The position numbers and the translations under genes are program-made. The notes under the pieces were generated by a model. The model searched no databases. It was not told where the DNA came from and was given only the letters and a program-made list of their open reading frames with translations. Shown piece after piece: positions 1 through 8,791 of a stretch of DNA of 64,000 nt (position 1 is the first letter of the stretch; the number at the start of each line of letters is the position of its first letter). The stretch is from assembly GCF_000422505.1 (NCBI RefSeq), contig NZ_AULX01000028.1, forward strand, positions 1-64,000, written 5' to 3'. This DNA comes from Paenibacillus pinihumi DSM 23905 = JCM 16419. Its GTDB lineage: Bacteria > Bacillota > Bacilli > Paenibacillales > Paenibacillaceae.

Positions 1-898
1 GAGCAGAAGGGAGAGTTGCTTTTGGCTCTCTTTCTTTAGGGCTTCGATCGGCGGATTTAATAATCGATGATGCTTTTTCAAATGTGCTTTTGCGCGCGGT
101 GCCAACGTTTGCTGAACGGCTTTACGGATACGCTGCACGCATTCGATGACATAGCCATGCACGTGAAAACGATCCGCAATTCGAATCGCATTTGGATAGC
201 ACTCGCGAATCCAAGTATGGTAGGCCGGAGCCAAGTCCATGACCACTGCTTCGGGATGCAAGCTGAGAAAGTCGGGATGCGCCTTCGCATAGACTCGCAA
301 GTCCTCCAGTCGACGACCTGGCAGCACATCCAGCATCGTTTCGCCACGGAGACTATGGATGCCCGTGTTGTAGGTGTGCCCCTTTGATGGCGAAATCATC
401 CACACCGAAAATCAGTTCATTCGTGATTTTAGCTGCAGCCCAAGCTTGTTTCTGGATCTGATCGCTCAGCTCAGGGATAGCTTCGTGATGAAATCGCAGT
501 ACAGTACTCGCGGGCGTTTGCTGCATACGGGCGCTATGGGCGGCCGTAGAGCCAAGAACCTGCTCGACGGTTTGGGTGCGAAAGAGCTTGCTATATCGCT
601 GCTTCGGTCCAACAAATTCGTACATCCATCCGAATCCAACTTCGCAAGCTGAACACTGCAAACGAAGGGCCGGTACATTCAGAAATGTTTTTTTCTCAAA
701 GACCGAAAGATGACGGACGATTCGTCTCCCATTATTGCCTTTGCGAATGACATGCTGCATAGACTGGCAAACGGGACAACATTGCCGCTGTGCCACTGGA
801 ACAGCCTCCAGATGAAGTTCATCGCCGTCTGAAAATAGAATTTGGTTTACGTGTAGCTCTGGTATGTTAAACCATTCGTTGATATACTGGTTCTGCAT
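1..898 (-). pseudogene. ISL3-family transposase, frameshifted and cut by window edge
   Basis: Reading leftward from 898, the first 170 or so codons encode the N-terminal zinc finger of ISL3-type transposases (CCPVCQS followed by a CSACEVG pair) and the start of the DDE domain (FGVDDFAIK). Near positions 378-388 the frame breaks, giving a stop at 353. In the +1 frame the protein continues without stops to position 1 (HTYNTGIHSLRGETMLD, then VVMDLAPAYHTWIRECYPNA and DRFHVHGYVIE), which are typical ISL3 DDE-domain segments. Compared with the usual IKxGHTYNT motif, a 2-nt loss or 1-nt gain explains the break. The C-terminal part lies outside the window. I found no convincing terminal inverted repeat upstream of 898. 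The element is therefore inactive unless frameshifting rescues it; family assignment is firm, frameshift position approximate. Confidence 0.85.
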
Positions 899-1256
899 CT
901 GCCTTTTCCTTTTGTTGTTCGGTGAGACTTACAACAATACAGGAATAGCAGATGTTTTTCCATTTCTACCCTTTCATTATTCCGTCAAGCACTGATCTTG
1001 GTTTTGAGCCTCTATTAGAGCTACAATTTAAAAATGTGGGACTGCAAAATGAACAGCGCATAGCGTGGGGCGGTAATGACAAACTCTATCAGTTAATAAA
1101 CGAATTAACCGGACTGCCTTCGTTGCCTCCAACTAAGTCCAACTAAATACTTCAGCAGAGCTTCATTTTTGCTAATGCGCAGTAGTGCGAACATCCATTA
1201 GGTGTGTTCCATCTGCCCCTCACTGTATAGATGATTCCGAGGTAGGCGTACAAAAA
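899..1256. other. Intergenic stretch behind the transposase remnant
   Basis: About 360 bases upstream of the transposase. It should contain the outer end of the insertion sequence, but no clear 20-30 bp terminal repeat is recognisable. A 64-codon open frame at 952-1146 on the plus strand has no ribosome binding site and no recognisable motif, so I do not call it a gene. Confidence 0.4.
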
Positions 1257-1287
1257 ATTAGCCTCTCACTTTTACTGAGAGGCTAAT
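1257..1287 (-). terminator. Intrinsic terminator of the small membrane protein gene
   Basis: A perfect 12-bp inverted repeat (ATTAGCCTCTCA / TGAGAGGCTAAT) with a 7-nt loop is followed on the minus strand by a run of T (plus-strand A at 1252-1257). It sits 36 bp downstream of the stop codon of the gene at 1323-1532. Confidence 0.85.
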
Positions 1288-1322
1288 GAATGTTGTTACA
1301 CTAATATCTCGGCTGCTAGCAA

Positions 1323-1532
1323 TTATGAAAAAAATAGTGCTATCAAACCTACTAGCCCGACGAAGATGAATACCCCTCCGACAATCCGCGCTATTAGCAT
1401 ATATAAATCCGATGGTTCAGTACCATCTTGAGTCGCCCAGGCATCTCTAATTTTCCAAACTATAATTGGGTTACGCATAATTAATATTCCAAAAATAATT
1501 AAGCACAAACTCAAAACACGATATATCACCAT
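1323..1532 (-). CDS. Small two-helix membrane protein (DUF6199-like)
   Basis: The 69-residue product has two hydrophobic segments, residues 5-28 and 45-68, separated by a short polar stretch containing WKIRDAWATQDGTEPSDLY. The W-x-[ST/A]-W...EPSDLY...R..G pattern resembles the small Bacillota membrane protein family DUF6199, a recollection I cannot check here. No function is known. It stands alone, with its own terminator downstream and uxaC transcribed in the same direction upstream. It begins with ATG at 1532 behind a weak GGAAAAT-type ribosome binding site. Confidence 0.6.
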   Translation of the reverse strand: MVIYRVLSLCLIIFGILIMRNPIIVWKIRDAWATQDGTEPSDLYMLIARIVGGVFIFVGLVGLIALFFS

Positions 1533-1648
1533 TTTAATTTTCCTTCAAACTATGTTTTTACACTTCATGTACTACCTCTTGTCGAAAATAGATGGAGCAA
1601 GTCCATGCCGAAGAGCCAACTCAATGAACATTACTTTTAATATAGAGC

Positions 1649-3055
1649 CTAAAATTTAAAATAATTCTTCGCATTGTAATACGAAATATTTTGCACCATG
1701 CCCCCAAGCAGCTCCAGATCATTCGGGACTTCGCCATTATCTGCCCACTCTCCAAGCAGATTGCACAGGATACGGCGGAAATACTCATGGCGCGTATACG
1801 ACAGGAAGCTCCGGGAATCGGTCAGCATGCCGACAAAGCGGCTGAGCAGGCCGAAATTGCCAAGCGACTTGATCTGTGCCAGCATTCCGTCCTTCGTGTC
1901 ATTAAACCACCATGCCGAGCCAAGCTGGATTTTCCCCGGAATGCCTCCACCCTGAAAGCTCCCCATCAGAGCAGCCAAAATCTCGTTATCATTGGCATTC
2001 AGCGAATACAGGATGGTGCGCGGCAGCAGATTTTCCTCATCGAGCGAGCTTAAAAGCTTCATCAGCGGATACGCAACCGGGCTGTCATTGACCGAATCAA
2101 AGCCACGATCAGGCCCTAGCAGGTTGAACTGCCGCAGGCTGTTATTTCGCGCCGCATTAATATGATATTGCATCGCCCAGTCGTGGCGGGCATACAGCTT
2201 GCCGAGGAAAATAAGCGTATATGTCTTATACTGCTTTTCTTCATCCGGACTGACCTGTTCACCCTTCAGCGCACGGGCAAAAATAGCAGCTGCCTCGTCC
2301 TTCGTCACCTCTTTGTAAGGCACATAATCGAGCGCATGGTCGGACACACGGCACCCCGCCCGGTGGAAGTATTCAACCCGGGATTCCAGTGCGGCCAGCA
2401 GGGTATCATAATCCGGAATCGCCATTTCTGCAGCCTGCTCCAATTGCTCGACCCAATCCCGGAATCCGCCGCGGTTAATCTCCAGCACCTTGTCAGGCCG
2501 GAAGGACGGCAGCACCTGCACGTCAAAGTCTTCAATGTCCTTAATTTTCACATGATACTCCAGCGAATCAACCGGATCATCCGTCGTACAGATTACTTTG
2601 ACATTCGACTTCACAATGAGATCGCGCGCCCTGAACCCGTTTCCGTTCAGCTTTTCATTTGCCTTCTCCCAGATAACCGCCGCATTCTGCTCATTCAGCA
2701 GTTCATCAATATCAAAGAAACGCCTCAGCTCCAAATGCGACCAGTGATAGAGCGGATTGCCGATCGTATTCGGCACCGTCTTCGCCCACTCTACAAACCG
2801 CTCGTAATCACTCGCACCGTCGCCGCCCGTCACGTATTTCTCCGGTACACCATTGGCCCGCAGCGCCCGCCATTTATAGTGATCTCCGTAAAGCCACGCT
2901 TCCGTAATATTTGAAAAAGCTTTATTTTCATAGATTTCCTGAGGGCTCAAATGACAGTGGTAGTCAATAATCGGCATATCCTTGGCATAATCATGATACA
3001 AGCGGACAGCCGTTTCACCAGACAGTAAAAATTGATCATCCATAAACGCTTTCAA
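1649..3055 (-). CDS. uxaC: Glucuronate/uronate isomerase
   Basis: UxaC converts D-glucuronate to D-fructuronate and D-galacturonate to D-tagaturonate, the first step of hexuronate breakdown in the cytoplasm. The protein matches along its full length (about 468 residues): YAKDMPIIDYHCHLSP near the N-terminus carries the HxH of this amidohydrolase-superfamily family, and DRGFDSVNDSPVAYPL and the C-terminal FVGMLTDSRSFLSYTRHEYF are signature segments. I place the start at TTG 3055: it is 8 nt from GGAGG and aligns with the known B. subtilis start (both continue F-M-x-x-x-F-L-L). A GTG at 3064 overlaps the ribosome binding site and is unlikely. No other uronate genes (uxaB, uxuA, kdgK, transporter) are next to it, so it is an isolated copy. 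A cre-like site just upstream suggests catabolite control. Confidence 0.93.
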   Translation of the reverse strand: MKAFMDDQFLLSGETAVRLYHDYAKDMPIIDYHCHLSPQEIYENKAFSNITEAWLYGDHYKWRALRANGVPEKYVTGGDGASDYERFVEWAKTVPNTIGNPLYHWSHLELRRFFDIDELLNEQNAAVIWEKANEKLNGNGFRARDLIVKSNVKVICTTDDPVDSLEYHVKIKDIEDFDVQVLPSFRPDKVLEINRGGFRDWVEQLEQAAEMAIPDYDTLLAALESRVEYFHRAGCRVSDHALDYVPYKEVTKDEAAAIFARALKGEQVSPDEEKQYKTYTLIFLGKLYARHDWAMQYHINAARNNSLRQFNLLGPDRGFDSVNDSPVAYPLMKLLSSLDEENLLPRTILYSLNANDNEILAALMGSFQGGGIPGKIQLGSAWWFNDTKDGMLAQIKSLGNFGLLSRFVGMLTDSRSFLSYTRHEYFRRILCNLLGEWADNGEVPNDLELLGGMVQNISYYNAKNYFKF

Positions 3056-3073
3056 TTGCTGCACCTCCGAATT

Positions 3074-3089
3074 TTGTAAACGCTCTTAT
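3074..3089 (-). promoter_or_regulatory. cre-like CcpA site upstream of uxaC
   Basis: On the minus strand the 16-mer ATAAGAGCGTTTACAA matches 14 of 16 positions of the cre consensus WTGNAANCGNWWNCAW. It lies about 20 bp before the uxaC start codon, where a bound CcpA would act as a roadblock. Two mismatches make this a candidate only. Confidence 0.45.
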
Positions 3090-3384
3090 TTTATACCTTA
3101 CCATATAGCCAGGCGTATCTTCAATAATCTCCCAATCTTTGAAAGATTACCAGATATGACTATAGTCCCTCCAAAGCTTAAATTTCGGCATTCAGAAAAA
3201 GGATAATTTTTCTATTAAAGAACAAAAATCCACTATATTATTCTATTTAACTCAATATCTATGCGAAATTTCAATGTAATATTATATAACATTAAAATAA
3301 CCTTAAAATACACTTAATTAATTGAATTTTAGAGTAAATTAGCGAAAAACCTTATTGTTAACGCTTTTTCAAGGAAAATATTGT

Positions 3385-3413
3385 TTGCAAGAAAACCTTA
3401 CACAAAATACAAT
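3385..3413 (+). promoter_or_regulatory. Sigma-A promoter for the amidase/SLH gene pair
   Basis: TTGCAA (3385-3390), a 17-bp spacer and TACAAT (3408-3413) form a good vegetative promoter. Transcription would begin near 3420, giving a leader of about 180 nt before the AGGAGG at 3593-3598 and the start at 3604. Confidence 0.55.
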
Positions 3414-3603
3414 GATTCATATGAATAAAGAACCATTTTCAACAATTTAGTAATTTGGTGGTGAGGAAACATAACATTATAATTCAAGAACAACAAGACT
3501 CTTATTCTATCACCCGGATTGACCTGTAATTCGCAGTTTTTTAGCAAGTCTACCTTTCTTTCTCTACCTACTGTAATGAACTACATATTTTTAGGAGGCC
3601 TCC

Positions 3604-5886
3604 ATGAATAATAAACTGCTTAAATCGTTGTTATCCGTTCTGATCGCCACAATGGTATTCACCGGGTCAGGAATCTTCCCTGTCCCATATGCGAGCGCAC
3701 AGCAGGATTCACCTGCTATGGAGTCCCCTTCCGGAACACCTCCCCAAAACGGGAACACACCGGAAGAACCAGCCAGCCCCAATCCGACGCCAGACACAGC
3801 AGTTGATGACCCAACGCCAATAGAAAGCAATGTGCTCCAGCTTGCTGCCGCATCCCCATCCGTCATCGTAAAAGGACAGCAAAACCTGCGCTTTGGCGAA
3901 AAGCTGCTGGTCAACATTGCACTGAAAGATATTCCCGATGCTGTAGCCGCCGAGAAATTTGTGATTCAATACAGCACTTCCAGGCTGGAATTCCAGGAAG
4001 TGAAAGCAGCAGGAGATGGCATTCAAATTGTAGGGCACCAAGCTGACCCCGGGAAAGTTACCGTAATCACCGCGAATCCGACATCCAAACTGGCGGATAA
4101 CGAGACAATCATCACGATCATCTTCAAAGCCAAAGCTGCTGCCGGAATCGACAACGTGACGGTAAGCGCAGAGCTGGGACTCTCTCCTGACGGGGAGTAC
4201 GGAGCAGCAGGCAGCTCGACACTGGATCTGGACATCCAAAAGGGACTGAGCGGCGACCTGAACCGCAACGGTAAAATTGACATTGGCGACCTCGCCAAAC
4301 TGGTTCACTACTTTGACGTGACATCCGCTGATCCACAGTGGGAAGAAATCGCCAACGGCGACTTTAATACGAACCTGAGAATTGACTTGGCTGACCTCGC
4401 CATTCTTGCCAGAAAGCTGCTGGACAAGCCGTTCGAGCTGGTTGAGACGACAGTCGCCGACATTCATGCCGCCATGCAATCCGGGGAATTGACTGCCGAA
4501 GAATTAGTCAACATGTATCTGAAGCGTATCGATCGCTATGACGGACAACTCCATTCCATTCTGACTGTCAACCCGCATGCTCTGGATATCGCCAAAGAGA
4601 TGGATGCGGAATACAAAGCGACAGGCAAGCTCAGAGGGCCATTGCACGGCATTCCGGTTATTGTCAAAGATAACTTCAACACCGTCGGCATGCCAACAAC
4701 TGCAGGCTGTAAATGTCTGGCGAATAACTTTACAACAACCGATTCATTCATGATCCAGAAACTAAAGGACGCTGGCGCTATCATTTTGGCGAAATCCAAT
4801 CTTCATGAATTCGCCTTCGGCACAACAACAATCAGCTCCTTGGGCGGCCAAACCTACAACCCTTATGACCTGACCCGCAATCCGGGCGGTTCCAGCGGCG
4901 GTACAGGCGCAGCACTGGCAGCGAACCTGGGCGTAATCGGACTCGGTACAGATACAGGCGGATCAATCCGGATTCCTTCCTCCTACAACAGCCTTGTCGG
5001 TATTCGTCCAACAATCGGACTGACAAGCCGTGAAGGAATCATTCCGCTGGCAATATCGCAGGATGTAGGCGGACCAATGGCGCGCACCGTTGCCGACGCC
5101 GCTCTCATGCTGGATGTGGTCAGCGGCTACGACAAGCATGACCTGGCTACTTCCTACAGCATCGGACGGATCCCGGACAGCTATACCGACTATCTGGATG
5201 TGAACGGGTTGAAAGGCGCCCGCATCGGTATTGTTCGTGACAGCAGCATGATGGGAACCAATGCCGAGGTAATCCGGCTTACCAACCGGGCAATTTCCGA
5301 GATGGAGCGCATGGGCGCTACTGTTGTAGATGTAACCATTCCGAATCTCTCAACTATCCTGAGTTACAGCAGCCTGAGCGGCACGGAGTTCAAATTCAAT
5401 TTGAACGAGTATTTGAATTCCCCGTCGATCGGCCCGGATGTGAAGTTCAAATCTCTCTCTGATATTTTGGCAACAGGTGAAATTTTGGAGTCGCAACGAA
5501 GCTCTATGGTGGCCCGTAATAGCATTGAGGTACTGGAAACCGAAGCTTACAAGGATATTCTGCTCTACAGGACGCGCACGACCCAGCAATCCCTGCTCTC
5601 GGCAATGGCGGACAACAAGATAGACGCGCTGCTCTATCCGTCCACTGCCGCTCCGGTCGGAGGAAATTCCGGCAGCGCCAACAGGCTAAGCCCTTTCTCC
5701 GGATTCCCGGCCATTAGTGTCCCTGCAGGATTCGCCAGTATCAGCGGACGACCGGATTCTCCGATCGGCATCGAACTGCTCGGCAAACCATTTGATGAAG
5801 GCACTCTGATCAAGCTGGCTTATGCATTCGAGCAAGGCACGAAATATCGCATAGCCCCTGAGCTGTTCCCGGCTTTGACTAATTAA
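3604..5886 (+). CDS. Secreted amidase with cohesin and dockerin modules
   Basis: The 760-residue protein has a signal peptide (residues 1-33, cleaved near YASAQQ), a Pro/Thr-rich linker, then a cohesin-like beta domain (about 80-205). Next comes a type I dockerin (about 207-275) with two Ca-binding repeats (DLNRNGKIDIGDLAKL and DFNTNLRIDLADLAIL), and a full amidase-signature domain (about 280-755). The Ser-cisSer-Lys triad is visible: Lys355 in IVKDNF, Ser430 in GGSSGGT and Ser454 in DTGGSIR, with the 24-residue spacing between serines usual in the family. Amidase-signature enzymes hydrolyse C-N amide bonds; the substrate is unknown. An exported version with both halves of a cohesin-dockerin pair on one chain is unusual. 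It starts at ATG 3604 after AGGAGG. The following gene, 37 bp downstream, encodes a cohesin/SLH protein, so the two are probably co-transcribed and act at the cell surface. Confidence 0.88.
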   Translation: MNNKLLKSLLSVLIATMVFTGSGIFPVPYASAQQDSPAMESPSGTPPQNGNTPEEPASPNPTPDTAVDDPTPIESNVLQLAAASPSVIVKGQQNLRFGEKLLVNIALKDIPDAVAAEKFVIQYSTSRLEFQEVKAAGDGIQIVGHQADPGKVTVITANPTSKLADNETIITIIFKAKAAAGIDNVTVSAELGLSPDGEYGAAGSSTLDLDIQKGLSGDLNRNGKIDIGDLAKLVHYFDVTSADPQWEEIANGDFNTNLRIDLADLAILARKLLDKPFELVETTVADIHAAMQSGELTAEELVNMYLKRIDRYDGQLHSILTVNPHALDIAKEMDAEYKATGKLRGPLHGIPVIVKDNFNTVGMPTTAGCKCLANNFTTTDSFMIQKLKDAGAIILAKSNLHEFAFGTTTISSLGGQTYNPYDLTRNPGGSSGGTGAALAANLGVIGLGTDTGGSIRIPSSYNSLVGIRPTIGLTSREGIIPLAISQDVGGPMARTVADAALMLDVVSGYDKHDLATSYSIGRIPDSYTDYLDVNGLKGARIGIVRDSSMMGTNAEVIRLTNRAISEMERMGATVVDVTIPNLSTILSYSSLSGTEFKFNLNEYLNSPSIGPDVKFKSLSDILATGEILESQRSSMVARNSIEVLETEAYKDILLYRTRTTQQSLLSAMADNKIDALLYPSTAAPVGGNSGSANRLSPFSGFPAISVPAGFASISGRPDSPIGIELLGKPFDEGTLIKLAYAFEQGTKYRIAPELFPALTN

Positions 5887-5923
5887 CCAGGCCGTATCTC
5901 AACAGGAAAGGAAGATTCCAACT

Positions 5924-7612
5924 ATGGTTCGCAGACTATTTATAATCGCCATGGCGCTGCTGCTCTGTACCGCGGTTCTACAGTCAGAGCCAGTCCGCGC
6001 AGCAGACGGCGGGCCTGTCTTCTCGGTTCAGACATCCAACTCCACCCTTTCTGCCGGCAGTACAATCAAGGTCACGATAAACGCCGACCAGTTGAAGGAT
6101 ATGTACGGCTTTGAATTCAATCTGTATTTCGATCCATCCCGTCTTGAATATATCGAGAACAGCGCAGCAACAGATCTTGACGGCTACTCTGTTCCGGCAA
6201 AGATCATAAACAAGGACAAAACCTATGTCCGCTTTGCCCATGTCAAAACCGCCAATGTGCCCGGCCTTAGCGGCAGCGCAGCCTTGCTCTCGCTCTCCTT
6301 TAAGGTCAAAGTGGCAGCATCCACAGCACTGGAGCTAAAAGATATCAGGCTGATTGACTCTAAAATGGCCGAATCTGCACTGGATACTGCTGCAAAAGCC
6401 GAATTAACTGCCGGGACTTACTATCCCGGTGGCGGCAGCAACAGCAGCAGCGGAACAAATGGCGGTGACAACGGTACAGATAAACAGACAATTACCCTGA
6501 CAGCCAAAGAGCTGGGCAATCCGGTCTCCGGAAAAGTAAGCGTGACTCTGCCTCCGGGAGCCAGCAAGGTACAGCTTCCAGGCAGTGCCCACGAACTGCT
6601 CGGTGACAACGGACTGGAGATTCATACCGGCAAAGGCAGTCTGATTATTCCTTCTGCTGTGCTGGGACAGCTGGCAGGCGAAGTTACAGCCGAGCAAGCC
6701 AAGCAGGGCACAATCACATTGACAGCTGCCCTAATTCCCGATTCAGCAGAACGTTCCGCACTACTTGCCCAATTAAACAGTACCAATGGACTGGAGGCGC
6801 GCTTTGGCTCTGAAGTCTACGCCTTCAAATTGCTGCTGACAACTGCGGATGGCAGATCTGTCGAACTGAAAAACTTCAAACAGCCTGTCACAATCAAATT
6901 AAAAGCAGACAACATCATTAACCCTAGACTATCAAGCATTTACGATATTCCATCAAGCGGTTCACCGGAGAAAATCGAAAGTGATTATAATAACGGAGAA
7001 TTCACAGCGAAGATCAGCCGCTTTAGCGTGTTCGCCGTAGTTGAAAGAAAGAAGACGTTCCAGGACGTTCCCGCTTCTTTTTGGGCCAGCAATGTCATTA
7101 CGGAGCTGGCTTCCAGACAAATTATTAACGGAACAAGCACTACAGCCTTTGAGCCTGAACGAAGCATTACACGCGCTGAGTTTACAACCCTGCTCGTGCG
7201 GGCGCTCAAGTTGTCTGCTGGCAGCAAAATTTCCTTTTCCGATGTCAAGGCGAGCGACTGGTTTAGCGCAGATATCGCAGCGGCGGTGGAAGCTGGTATT
7301 GTAAATGGCCAATCCGCTTCCAGTTTCTCCCCTCACGCACAGATTACACGTGAAGAAATGGTCACGATCATGATGCGCGCATACAAGCTGCAAAAAGGCG
7401 CCACAACCGATGCTCCAGCACCTGCCTTCACTGATGAAGCCGGCATTTCACCATGGGCAGCCAGCCACGTCAAGGAAGCCGCCGCGCTAGGCTTGATAAA
7501 AGGCCGGTCAGGCAACAACTTCGCGCCTCAAGGTCTATCAACACGCGCTGAAGCCGCGCAGGTCATTTATAATTTAATTGAAAATACGGCCGCACCTGCT
7601 TCTAAAGATTAA
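5924..7612 (+). CDS. S-layer-homology anchored cohesin protein
   Basis: The 562-residue protein has a signal peptide (1-27, VRAADG cleavage), a cohesin-like domain (about 30-165, with the YGFEFNLYFDPSRLEYIE strand pattern), a Gly/Ser/Asn linker (about 166-187), and an all-beta middle region (190-370) I do not recognise. Three SLH repeats follow (about 378-432, 438-495, 503-555), each with the F-x-D-V/E...A..I.ELA..G.I.G pattern and a TRAE-type motif. SLH triplets bind pyruvylated secondary cell-wall polymer, so this protein should sit on the wall and present its cohesin. With the dockerin-bearing amidase immediately upstream, it resembles a one-cohesin anchoring scaffoldin. The start ATG follows an AGGAAAGGAAG ribosome binding site. 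Whether its cohesin binds the upstream dockerin cannot be told from sequence. Confidence 0.88.
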   Translation: MVRRLFIIAMALLLCTAVLQSEPVRAADGGPVFSVQTSNSTLSAGSTIKVTINADQLKDMYGFEFNLYFDPSRLEYIENSAATDLDGYSVPAKIINKDKTYVRFAHVKTANVPGLSGSAALLSLSFKVKVAASTALELKDIRLIDSKMAESALDTAAKAELTAGTYYPGGGSNSSSGTNGGDNGTDKQTITLTAKELGNPVSGKVSVTLPPGASKVQLPGSAHELLGDNGLEIHTGKGSLIIPSAVLGQLAGEVTAEQAKQGTITLTAALIPDSAERSALLAQLNSTNGLEARFGSEVYAFKLLLTTADGRSVELKNFKQPVTIKLKADNIINPRLSSIYDIPSSGSPEKIESDYNNGEFTAKISRFSVFAVVERKKTFQDVPASFWASNVITELASRQIINGTSTTAFEPERSITRAEFTTLLVRALKLSAGSKISFSDVKASDWFSADIAAAVEAGIVNGQSASSFSPHAQITREEMVTIMMRAYKLQKGATTDAPAPAFTDEAGISPWAASHVKEAAALGLIKGRSGNNFAPQGLSTRAEAAQVIYNLIENTAAPASKD

Positions 7613-7674
7613 GAAACTTCATAATTGGAATACCGGCATCGGATTATCGTCATACAATCTGACGAAACATCAAA

Positions 7675-7706
7675 AAGACGCACAACCGCTAATGGTTGTG
7701 CGTCTT
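7675..7706 (+). terminator. Terminator after the SLH-cohesin gene
   Basis: A perfect 13-bp stem (AAGACGCACAACC / GGTTGTGCGTCTT) with a 6-nt loop, then GCATTTT. The A tract on the left side could let it work weakly on the minus strand too. Confidence 0.8.
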
Positions 7707-8017
7707 GCATTTTCCAGCTTATGATTCGATCAAAATATTCATAACACGAACCCATAAAGGGCCTATAAACCAAAATAAACAGCGCCATTCGGCCCTGTAG
7801 ACAAATTTTAACTAGAGTTATAGAATTCAATATCCAAGCAGAGCAGTATATGCCCTTAATTCCTATAATAGTAGAATATCACACGGAAAAGAAAAAGTCT
7901 ACTATTTTCCCAAAAATTCCTTTATATTTTTTAATACTGATGCGGAATCATCGATTACTCTTCTTAATCTAAAGATCGGTTACGCAGCAAAAATATAGTG
8001 GAGGTGTGTTACGATCG
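7707..8017. other. Intergenic region before the ABC exporter operon
   Basis: About 310 bases, AT-rich from 7860 on. Apart from the ribosome binding site GTGGAGGT at 7998-8005 I recognise no gene or defined element. A promoter must lie here but no unambiguous -35/-10 pair is visible. Confidence 0.35.
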
Positions 8018-8791
8018 ATGTTCTCCCTGACTTTGGCAAGAAAATCCTACGCCCGTAATTTGCAGTACCGCAGCGCCCATCTGATGCGCATGTTTGCCAG
8101 CGTCATCATCGGCTATATCTACATGGCCATCTGGATGGGAGTGGGCGAAGGACAATTATTAGGCGATTACGGCATACATGGCATGATCAGCTATATTGCC
8201 TTTAATCAGGCCTGCTTGTGGGTCATCATGGCAACGAACTGGACCGACATCGAGGGCTGGGTCCGAACGGGACAAATCTCGCATGAACTGATGAAACCAA
8301 TGCATTTTTTCTGGTATATGCACAGCAGAGAGTGGGGACAGACCTGGTACCAGTTTTTATACAGCACCACTCCCATTCTAATCATCTATATTGTTGTACT
8401 GAAAATTCGTACCCCCGAGCATTCTGTCACTTGGCTATGGACACTGCTCGCAATGTTTCTTGCCGCCTACATTGCAATCTGTATCGCCTATCTGATTGGC
8501 ATTGCAGCCTTCTGGACGACGGAATCGCGCTGGCTTAACGGTGTCCATATGGGACTCAATATGCTGTTGTCGGGTTTCTTCATTCCTGTCGAATGGCTCC
8601 CGGGCTGGCTTAAGATGATCAGTATCCTCTCGCCCTATCCCTGCCTGCAATATGTCCCGTCCCGCATCTACCTGGAGCTGGATCCGGCGCATTCCCTGAA
8701 GTTATCCCTGTTCTGGTGCCTTCTGTTGACCGCAATATGCTTCACGGTAACCAGAGTTATCCGGCGCAAAGTGGAGGTGCAGGGCGGATGA
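8018..8791 (+). CDS. ABC-2 type exporter permease, subunit 1
   Basis: A membrane protein of about 257 residues with six hydrophobic segments, of the ABC-2 permease type in which two different permeases pair with one ATPase. The N-terminal stretch (SLTLARKSYARNLQYRSAHLM) and the late segment LLSGFFIPVEWLPGWL, followed by LSPYPCLQYVPSRIYLE, are typical of that family (COG4587/3694-like). The ATG at 8018 is chosen over a GTG at 8006 because the GTG lies directly against the GGAGGT ribosome binding site; spacing to 8018 is a little long (13 nt). The stop overlaps the next start (ATGA). Substrate unknown; homologues are often linked to lipid, peptide or antibiotic export. Confidence 0.8.
   Translation: MFSLTLARKSYARNLQYRSAHLMRMFASVIIGYIYMAIWMGVGEGQLLGDYGIHGMISYIAFNQACLWVIMATNWTDIEGWVRTGQISHELMKPMHFFWYMHSREWGQTWYQFLYSTTPILIIYIVVLKIRTPEHSVTWLWTLLAMFLAAYIAICIAYLIGIAAFWTTESRWLNGVHMGLNMLLSGFFIPVEWLPGWLKMISILSPYPCLQYVPSRIYLELDPAHSLKLSLFWCLLLTAICFTVTRVIRRKVEVQGG

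Larger units (their letters stand above)
3065..3603. other. AT-rich divergent intergenic region uxaC / amidase
   Basis: This 540-bp gap separates the divergent uxaC and amidase genes. It is strongly AT-rich between about 3180 and 3480. It holds the cre-like site at 3074-3089, the plus-strand promoter at 3385-3413, and an approximately 180-nt leader for the amidase gene. A second, weaker cre-like string (TTGTTAACGCTTTTTC, about 3356-3371) has three mismatches. I see no open reading frame with a ribosome binding site. Confidence 0.5.

Noticed and set aside
952-1146. 64-codon plus-strand open frame next to the transposase remnant
   Set aside because: No ribosome binding site, atypical composition, likely chance within IS-derived DNA.
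3356-3371. Second cre-like site in the amidase upstream region
   Set aside because: Three mismatches in the defined positions; within chance expectation for AT-rich DNA.
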